Part shown: positions 58,675 to 64,000 of the stretch, in pieces
Layout of the letters: each line of letters begins with the position of its first letter
Numbering within the stretch: the stretch's first letter is position 1
Assembly: GCA_905233475.1 (NCBI GenBank)
Contig: CAJOEN010000025.1
Location: forward strand, 1-64,000
DNA length: 64,000 nt
Source: an uncultured Bacteroidales bacterium
Lineage (GTDB): Bacteria > Bacteroidota > Bacteroidia > Bacteroidales > P3
Direction of reading: 5' to 3'
Program-made: the position numbers and the translations under genes
The notes under the pieces: generated by a model
What the model was told of the DNA's origin: nothing
The model's input: only the letters and a program-made list of their open reading frames with translations
Database searches by the model: none

Positions 58675-58706
58675 TTTTGGTTATTAAAAAAAAATATGTA
58701 TCTTCG
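58675..58706 (+). promoter_or_regulatory. Promoter for ilvE
   Basis: TTTTG ending at 58679, 19-base spacer, TATCTTCG at 58699-58706 (one mismatch to TAnnTTTG). Confidence 0.5.
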
Positions 58707-58748
58707 TAAAACGCAAACAAATATAATTTTTAATACAAAACACTCATT

Positions 58749-59765
58749 ATGAACAATATAGATTGGGGCAATCTGCCTTTCGGTTACGTAAAAACCGACT
58801 ACAACGTCCGCTGCTACTTCCGCAACGGAGAATGGGGCGAAGTGGAAGTTTCGTCCGACGAAAACATCAACATACACATGGCTGCTTCGAGCCTGCACTA
58901 CGGTCAGGAAGCCTTTGAAGGATTGAAAGCCTACCGCTGCAAGGACGGCAAAATCCGCATGTTCCGTCCCGAGGCCAACGCCGAACGTCTGCAAAGCACC
59001 TGCCGAGGCATTATGATGCCCGAGCTGAGCACCGAGAAATTCGTGGAAATGTGCAAAAAAGTGGTGAAACTCAACGAACGTTTCATTCCTCCCTACGGCA
59101 CCGGCGCCAGCCTCTACCTGCGTCCTCTGCTGATAGGCACAGGTATCACCGTAGGTGTGAAACCCGCCGACGAATATCTGTTTATGATTTTCGTCACCCC
59201 CGTGGGACCGTACTTCAAAGGCGGTTTCAAGGCCAACCCTTACGTTATCACTCGCAAATACGACCGTAGCGCCCCCCTCGGAACCGGCGTTTACAAAGTG
59301 GGCGGCAACTACGCAGCTTCGTTGCGCGCACACGTAGAAGCTTGTCACGGCGGCGAATACGCTTGCGAGTTCTACCTCGACGCAAAAGAAAAGAAATATG
59401 TAGATGAAGCCGGCGCCGCCAACTTCTTCGGCATCAAGGACGGAGCTTACATCACTCCTAAATCGACATCCATACTGCCCTCCATCACCAACAAGAGCCT
59501 TATGCAACTGGCCGAAGATATGGGCATGAAAGTGGAACGCCGTCCCATAGACGTGGAAGAGCTTGCCTCGTTCCAAGAAGCCGGAGCTTGCGGCACAGCA
59601 GCCGTGATAAGCCCCATCGAACGTCTCGACGACCCCGAAACCGGCAAGAGCTATGTGTTCGGCAAAGAACCCGGCCCGTGGAGCACAAAACTGTACAACG
59701 CACTGCGCGCCATACAGCTCGGCGAAGCCGAAGACAAACACAACTGGAACACTATCGTGGAATAG
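58749..59765 (+). CDS. ilvE: Branched-chain amino acid aminotransferase
   Basis: 338 residues, class IV PLP aminotransferase (fold type IV, BCAT group). The pyridoxal lysine is in GTGVYKVGGNYAASL (about residue 183). Other motifs: SLHYGQEAFEGLKAYR (residues 51-66), GTGASLYLRPLLIGTG, EAGAANFFGIKDG and EAGACGTAAVISPIERL. It catalyses the last step of Val/Leu/Ile synthesis or the first of their breakdown. Own promoter and terminator, not with other ilv genes. Confidence 0.96.
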   Translation: MNNIDWGNLPFGYVKTDYNVRCYFRNGEWGEVEVSSDENINIHMAASSLHYGQEAFEGLKAYRCKDGKIRMFRPEANAERLQSTCRGIMMPELSTEKFVEMCKKVVKLNERFIPPYGTGASLYLRPLLIGTGITVGVKPADEYLFMIFVTPVGPYFKGGFKANPYVITRKYDRSAPLGTGVYKVGGNYAASLRAHVEACHGGEYACEFYLDAKEKKYVDEAGAANFFGIKDGAYITPKSTSILPSITNKSLMQLAEDMGMKVERRPIDVEELASFQEAGACGTAAVISPIERLDDPETGKSYVFGKEPGPWSTKLYNALRAIQLGEAEDKHNWNTIVE

Positions 59766-59800
59766 TTAGTAATTACTAATTACTAATTTATAGTTATTGA
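59766..59800. repeat. Heptamer array directly after the ilvE stop
   Basis: Five units (ttagtaa, ttactaa, ttactaa, tttatag, ttattga) beginning at the base after the stop. Confidence 0.7.
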
Positions 59801-59804
59801 CTGA

Positions 59805-59840
59805 TAAAAAAAGAGCACTCCGACGAGTGCTCTTTTTTTT
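59805..59840 (+). terminator. Intrinsic terminator of ilvE
   Basis: AGAGCACTC-cgac-GAGTGCTCT followed by nine T. Confidence 0.93.
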
Positions 59841-59947
59841 TGTACATTGTTTTAGACATTCTTTCAAGCCACTTTTTTAACCACAAAGATAGGCAATTTA
59901 TCTTCTAAAACACAACGCATTTACATACAATTATTTACAAAGAATTC

Positions 59948-60053
59948 TGCCAATTTTCTTGGGTATGAAGAAAAGTCCTGTGGACTTTTCGATAGCGAAG
60001 CGGAGAACAAAAAAGAAAAGTCCACTGGACTTTTCGATAGCGAAGCGGAGAAC
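59948..60053 (+). repeat. 106-base direct repeat, left copy
   Basis: Begins tgccaattttcttgggtatg and contains two palindromes of the type AAAAGTCC-nnn-GGACTTTT, each followed by cgatagcgaagcggagaac. I count five mismatches against 61520-61625. The two copies flank the AAA ATPase gene in the same orientation. Confidence 0.88.
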
Positions 60054-60078
60054 GAAAGAAATGCCTTTATCCTACTAT

Positions 60079-61386
60079 TTACTCATTGGCAACAAAATGT
60101 TCAACACAATACAGTGGGACATTCTCCATCCAGTATTGATCAATGTATGGTTTCATTGAAAAGCGCAAACCTTTGAAGTTCTGTTTGGCGAAATCTTCCT
60201 TCACAAACCGAGCCAGCGACTTGCTTTTCACATTCTCCTCGGCTTTCACTTCAATTGGAATAACACGCTTTTCGGTCTGCACCAAAAAATCGATCTCTAC
60301 CGAGGAATTATCCTTGCTGTAATAGTAAATATCACAATCGACGGATGCTTTGAGTTGCTGAAGGACATAGTTTTCGGAAAAAGCCCCCTTGAATTCCTTG
60401 AAAACGTCATTGTTTGCCAACATCACACTTGCCTTCGCATTGGCCAACGCCCCAAGCAGCCCCACATCGAGCATATACAGTTTAAAAGCAGCGAAATCCT
60501 CGTAGAAACGCAATGGTTCTTCGGGCTTGCTGCAACGATGAATCTTGTACACAAGTCCCGCATCCACAAGCCATTGTATCGCCCCCTCCAGTTCGCGGGC
60601 ACGACCTCCGCTTTTCACCGCACCATATATAAACTTTTTGTTTTCCCTTGCAAGCTGAGCAGGAATGCTGTTCCAAACCATGCGTATACGTTCTGTATCG
60701 CCGCCGGCATGTTTTGCCATATCGTTGGCGTATGCCGATATTATTCTGTTCTGCAACTTGCGCACGTTGAAAATATCGCCTTTCTCCACATAATCAAGTA
60801 CCACTTCGGGCATTCCGCCAACATAATAATACTGCCTGAGCAGTTCCAGCAAAACGGAATCCAGAGTCGCCAACGATGACCAGTCTTCGCTTGCAACCAT
60901 TTCGGCAAGATTATCCTTGCCCATTGCCACAAGGAACTCCTCGAAAGTCATGGGGTAGAGTTTCAGCACATCCACCTTCCCGACAGGATACGACTCATCG
61001 GGGCGGTGCGTTACGCCAAGCAACGAGCCAGCCACAACCACATGAATATCCCTTGCGTTTTCGCAGAAATATTTGAGCGACGCCACACCTTGAGGTGCCT
61101 CCTGAATTTCGTCCAAAATAACAAGCGTCTGTCCTGCCTTTATCCGTTGGCTTGTTACCGCTTCTATCTCGCGCAGGATGCGTGCTGTGTCGAAATCCTT
61201 TTGAAACAGCTTGTCGGTGAACTTGTTGTTATGACAGTTGATATAAACGGTGTTCTTATACTCGTTTCTTCCGAACTCCCGCAAAATCCAAGTCTTCCCA
61301 ACCTGCCTTGCACCCTCCAAAATCAAAGGCTTGCGCGATGGGTCCGACTTCCATTTCAATAGCGATTTATAAAACGTCCTTTTCAT
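60079..61386 (-). CDS. AAA-type ATPase with DUF4143 domain
   Basis: 435 residues. N-terminal AAA domain: Walker A LILEGARQVGKTWILREFG (residues 21-39), Walker B LVILDEIQEAP (about 93-103), sensor VVVAGSLLGVTHR. C-terminal DUF4143 half: LRFYEDFAAFKLYMLDVGLLGALANAK, a restriction-nuclease-like fold ending with VEIDFLVQTEKRVIPIEVKAEENVKSKSL (D-ExK-like). This family occurs in many near-identical copies in Bacteroidota and archaea and may be involved in DNA handling or defence, but no role is established. It has its own promoter and is flanked by 106-base direct repeats, a layout like a mobile cassette. Confidence 0.88.
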   Translation of the reverse strand: MKRTFYKSLLKWKSDPSRKPLILEGARQVGKTWILREFGRNEYKNTVYINCHNNKFTDKLFQKDFDTARILREIEAVTSQRIKAGQTLVILDEIQEAPQGVASLKYFCENARDIHVVVAGSLLGVTHRPDESYPVGKVDVLKLYPMTFEEFLVAMGKDNLAEMVASEDWSSLATLDSVLLELLRQYYYVGGMPEVVLDYVEKGDIFNVRKLQNRIISAYANDMAKHAGGDTERIRMVWNSIPAQLARENKKFIYGAVKSGGRARELEGAIQWLVDAGLVYKIHRCSKPEEPLRFYEDFAAFKLYMLDVGLLGALANAKASVMLANNDVFKEFKGAFSENYVLQQLKASVDCDIYYYSKDNSSVEIDFLVQTEKRVIPIEVKAEENVKSKSLARFVKEDFAKQNFKGLRFSMKPYIDQYWMENVPLYCVEHFVANE

Positions 61387-61416
61387 GATTTTTTTTCAGT
61401 TACATTTTTCAAACTG

Positions 61417-61448
61417 CAAAGTTACACATTTTTAGTGAAATATCCAAA
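61417..61448 (-). promoter_or_regulatory. Promoter for the DUF4143 ATPase
   Basis: Minus-strand -7 TAACTTTG (61417-61424) with TTTG (61445-61448), 20-base spacer, 31 bases before the start. Confidence 0.62.
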
Positions 61449-61454
61449 TCTCTT

Positions 61455-61545
61455 GCCAATTTTCTTGGGGAATAATTGATGATTTTTGCCGATTTTATTG
61501 GGGAATAATTGATGATTTTTGCCAATTTTCTTGGGTATGAAGAAA
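61455..61545 (+). repeat. Three tandem 33-base units
   Basis: gccaattttcttgggg-type units start at 61455, 61488 and 61521, each followed by aataattgatgattttt in the first two. The third runs into the right 106-base direct repeat. Confidence 0.75.
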
Positions 61546-61625
61546 AGTCCAGTGGACTTTTCGATAGCGAAGCGGAGAACAAAAAAGAAACATCCAGTGA
61601 ACTTTTCGATAGCGAAGCGGAGAAC
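61520..61625 (+). repeat. 106-base direct repeat, right copy
   Basis: Partner of 59948-60053. The second palindrome is decayed (catccagtgaa). Confidence 0.88.
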
Positions 61626-61653
61626 AACAACGCTCTCACTGTAGAAATATGTG

Positions 61654-61760
61654 GCGTGCTTTCAGCACGCTTGTTTTTGAGGGGGGGGATACCTTTTATC
61701 CCACTCTGCGTTCCTTGAGTGGGGTTATTGTGAACTCGTGCCGCTGGCACGAATTAAGTT
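61654..61760. repeat. Hairpin and CCCACT...AGTGGGG repeat, inverted relative of 32554-32747
   Basis: GCGTGCTTTCAGCACGC is the exact hairpin found at 32554-32570. Downstream, cccactctgcgttccttgag plus tggggttatt matches the reversed 28-base palindrome of that cluster, and CGTGCC-gctg-GGCACG follows. Confidence 0.65.
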
Positions 61761-62131
61761 TCTTTTACTTCATTCACAATATACATCTTTGAAAAAGCAA
61801 GCCCCTCAGATAAGACCGTCTATTTATTTGCTTACTACATATACTTTTATGTGGTTTTTCAAAAGTTTTCTCGGACACCAATAAAATTTTATTGAGTGAA
61901 TTAATTGTTTCCACCATCAGGCTCGCCTCCTCCACCACCTTGCCTGTAATGGTAAAAAGGGTGGTTTGGCGGAAAGCGCAAAAGCTATTGCCAACAAAGC
62001 GATGATTGGGAATTTCTTTTTCATTTTGTTCCGGATTTTAAATTTACATTATAACGCAGTTTGTGGTGGTGATATTGTACAACAGGCAAGGCATTTACTC
62101 TACTTTGCCGCTGATACTCAGCATATACGGA
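61761..62131. other. Intergenic stretch with a short signal-peptide-like ORF remnant
   Basis: Minus strand 62024-61917 encodes 35 residues starting MKKKFPIIALLAIAFALSA, a signal peptide, then stops early. Other frames of the same segment read GGGGGEPDGGNN before a stop. It could be a frameshifted small exported protein; nothing else is seen. Confidence 0.3.
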
Positions 62132-63196
62132 CTATTTTTTGGATAAAGATAGATAATATTTAACCAAGTGGACAATATTATTGCCGTGTGCTATTATTTT
62201 TCCTTTGCCGTTGATAAGAAAACTGTACGGCACGGAATCGATTCCGAACAACTTCTGAGCCATGCTTTTGTTCATCGGCACCAGCTCGCACAGGTCGGTC
62301 CAAGGCACCTTCTCGGCAGTTTGGGCGGCAATCCACTTCTCGCGGTTGTCGTCCACCGAAACCGAAAGAATATCAAGTCCTTTGTCGTGAAACTCGTTGT
62401 AGAGCGGGATTAGCTTGTCGCGTATTTCCTTGCGGCAAGGTCCGCACCACGAAGCCCAAAACGTTACCAGAACATACTTTTTGCCTTTGGCGAATTGCAG
62501 CACATTAACCTTATTGCCGTTTTTGTCAGCAAGAGTGAAATCCGGAATTTTGGCACCGGTGGATATATACTTTTTCATCATCGCCTTGCTTTTCATCAAC
62601 TTGTAGTGATAGGTGTTTCGTGCCTCGCCAGAGAATTTTTCCATCTGACGGCAGAAAGACTTGTAGTCGACATCGTCGAAGAAAATATCGTAATAAAGGA
62701 ACGGTGCGTATATGGAGCCAGGGTTGGACTCTATATAGTTTATTGCAGGACCGTCCCATGTTTCGCTACCGATATGTTCTTGAAAGCAGTCGCCGCATTC
62801 GATACGAAAAGCAGAGTCGCTTACAGAGCCTGTAATTGCAGGTTTTAGATATGGTATATTGTATTTTGTGGAATTCCTAAGATTCATTGTTATGGCATTG
62901 TTTTCCAAATAGAAATGGAAATTAACCACTGGCTCGTCGTCTTTGTAGTTCATGCTAATTTTTGCAAGGCATGGACTCGGCACACTTCCTTTGAACACGA
63001 AAGTTCCGTTCGGTGAAATCGCAGTGCTGTCGATGAGCTCCGTTCCGTTGTTGGAAAACACAGTGAGATATAGCATATTGCCAAAAACGCTTTTATTTTC
63101 GGTTCTGCCGTTTATTGTAAAATTAGCGTTTTGGGCGGAAACTGTTCCGAAAATGCACAATAATGCAATGATTGTTGTCTTTAATAAGATTTTCAT
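62132..63196 (-). CDS. TlpA-like thiol-disulphide oxidoreductase with N-terminal DUF4369-type domain
   Basis: 354 residues from the ATG at 63194-63196; the upstream in-frame start adds ten residues before the signal peptide MKILLKTTIIALLCIFGTVSA. Residues about 22-205 form the beta-rich DUF4369 domain (FTINGRTENKSVFGNMLYLTVF) followed by a helical part. The C-terminal redoxin domain has KIPDFTLADKNGNKVNVLQFAKGKKYVLVTFWASWCGPCRKEI with CGPC at about residue 260 and DSVPYSFLINGKGKII. These proteins reduce or fold envelope proteins in the periplasm. Confidence 0.9.
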   Translation of the reverse strand: MKILLKTTIIALLCIFGTVSAQNANFTINGRTENKSVFGNMLYLTVFSNNGTELIDSTAISPNGTFVFKGSVPSPCLAKISMNYKDDEPVVNFHFYLENNAITMNLRNSTKYNIPYLKPAITGSVSDSAFRIECGDCFQEHIGSETWDGPAINYIESNPGSIYAPFLYYDIFFDDVDYKSFCRQMEKFSGEARNTYHYKLMKSKAMMKKYISTGAKIPDFTLADKNGNKVNVLQFAKGKKYVLVTFWASWCGPCRKEIRDKLIPLYNEFHDKGLDILSVSVDDNREKWIAAQTAEKVPWTDLCELVPMNKSMAQKLFGIDSVPYSFLINGKGKIIAHGNNIVHLVKYYLSLSKK

Positions 63197-63279
63197 GATT
63201 TTAACAATTAAATAAAACAAACTCAAAATATTATATAATGGGGGGTCTATGTTTTTTTACACAGAACCCCCAATACAAA

Positions 63280-64000
63280 TTAATAAGGACGTTTTTCTCT
63301 ACATTCAAAAGAACACCACAAATGACCAAGCCTATGTTCTACTCTTGGGAAACCACCAATTCTTGTACAATCCCTCGAACTTCTCTCCATACTTCTTATG
63401 CACTCTTTTGCTATACTTCCGATAGCGTCTGAAACTAATTCTTTAATAACTAATACTGCTATTCTCCCAACAATTTCACCAATGCCAGCTGATAGCGACG
63501 TGCTAGCGCCAGTTGCAAATCCCATAAATTCTGCTAACAGAGTTTCTGATACTTCTATTGATGTACCTGATAATTCCAATTCTCCAACTTTTAAGTCAAA
63601 AGAAATCTTATGCTCATCTTCATTGAACAAAATGTTTGTTAAAAAGACAGAATCCGTGAAATCATCATAACCAATTTGCACTTTGTTGTCATTTATCTGA
63701 GTGAACGTGTAGGTTGCCTCTTCATCGTAAAAACATATGCCTGAAAATGTCGTGTTGTCCACATCAGTGTATGATTTTACACAAAAGTCTGCCTTTGCGT
63801 AATAATAAGTGGTAACATAACACTCTTCATCCAGCACTGTAAATTTTGCATCATAGTTTTGCATAAGTTCGTTGAGTTCATCCTCCGACAAATTCTTATT
63901 GTTTATAGATGACAACACCTCTTTACAGTGTTTGCTCTCTTTGTTTTCTTCCTTTGTGCAGGCGGCGAAAATGCTTACGCCAGCTATTATTGCTATGGCT
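63280..64000 (-). CDS. Putative lipoprotein of unknown function (5' end beyond the window)
   Basis: The frame is open to the right edge; the first visible residues IAIIAGVSIFAACTKEENK contain a lipobox (FAAC) and a polar tether, so only the start codon and the beginning of the signal peptide lie outside. The body is acidic (LSEDELNELMQNYDAKFTVL) followed by a region rich in small hydrophobic residues (FMGFATGASTSLSAGIGEIVGRIAVLVI, about residues 155-185 of the visible part). The C-terminus is cysteine- and arginine-rich (ECRSMER-like to CSFECREKRPY). No family recognised. Confidence 0.6.
   Translation of the reverse strand, partial: AIAIIAGVSIFAACTKEENKESKHCKEVLSSINNKNLSEDELNELMQNYDAKFTVLDEECYVTTYYYAKADFCVKSYTDVDNTTFSGICFYDEEATYTFTQINDNKVQIGYDDFTDSVFLTNILFNEDEHKISFDLKVGELELSGTSIEVSETLLAEFMGFATGASTSLSAGIGEIVGRIAVLVIKELVSDAIGSIAKECIRSMERSSRDCTRIGGFPRVEHRLGHLWCSFECREKRPY

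Noticed and set aside
58659-59741. Minus-strand ORF of 360 codons
   Set aside because: Antisense to ilvE, which has the full aminotransferase motif set.
61409-61750. Minus-strand ORF of 113 codons over the right direct repeat
   Set aside because: It is made of repeat DNA (FSASLSKSPLDF-type peptides) and shows no independent coding evidence.

Overview
The window is a gene-dense chromosomal segment (about 45% GC by eye) of a member of the Bacteroidota, most likely an anaerobic Bacteroidales species. Support: many genes are preceded by the Bacteroidota -7 promoter element TAnnTTTG, often with a TTG-type -33 element 19-21 bases upstream. Start sites lack obvious Shine-Dalgarno sequences. The families are typical of the phylum: TamL-type Omp85 lipoprotein, 7TMR-HD phosphodiesterase, GH3-like enzyme, Rpn-type PD-(D/E)XK protein, GroES-like co-chaperone and DUF4143 ATPases. 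One tRNA gene (CAT anticodon) was seen; no rRNA, CRISPR array, prophage or complete insertion sequence with a recognisable transposase was found.

Layout. 1-9.2 kb: end of an agmatine deiminase, murF, a POT peptide transporter, an Rpn nuclease, three exported or outer-membrane proteins and an acyl-CoA reductase. 9.3-14.4 kb: a tetrapyrrole-type methylase, two tandem paralogues with a cysteine-rich N-terminal module, a radical SAM activase-like enzyme, an intact HigBA pair, a uracil-DNA-glycosylase-like protein and a decayed YoeB-type toxin/antitoxin pair. 14.4-33.6 kb: housekeeping genes (pepD, rlmN, ispH, recF with a DUF721 gene, waaA, tamL, a split 5'-nucleotidase, a GroES-like gene, a PgpH-type phosphodiesterase, an NfnAB-like fusion, thyA). 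33.7-37 kb: AT-rich stretch of exported unknowns, one apparently split by a short repeat element. 37.1-41 kb: tight lolA-like/acyltransferase/HAD/GH3 operon. 41.3-51.9 kb: RNA ligase, pdxA, polA (proofreading motifs not visible), a thioredoxin fusion, a SUMF1 lipoprotein, mreB and purH. 52-64 kb: remnants of an Rpn gene and a toxin/antitoxin locus, ridA, a low-molecular-weight phosphatase, a nucleoid protein, the tRNA, an MBL hydrolase, a glycosyltransferase, ilvE, an AAA ATPase between direct repeats, a TlpA-like protein and a partial lipoprotein.

The most unusual content is non-coding. (1) A family of short palindrome-rich elements (A-E at 14134, 36549, 40974, 53371 and 42581) behaves like a MITE; three copies are identical over 93 bases, one appears to split a gene and another supplies the last codons and stop of a GH3 gene. 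(2) Arrays with a 7-base period lie directly against start or stop codons at about fourteen gene boundaries, sometimes supplying the stop codon. (3) A 106-base direct repeat flanks the AAA ATPase gene, and several hairpin repeat families fill other gaps. Three single-base frameshifts in one toxin/antitoxin locus and one in another suggest decay of accessory modules, although sequencing error cannot be excluded without reads.
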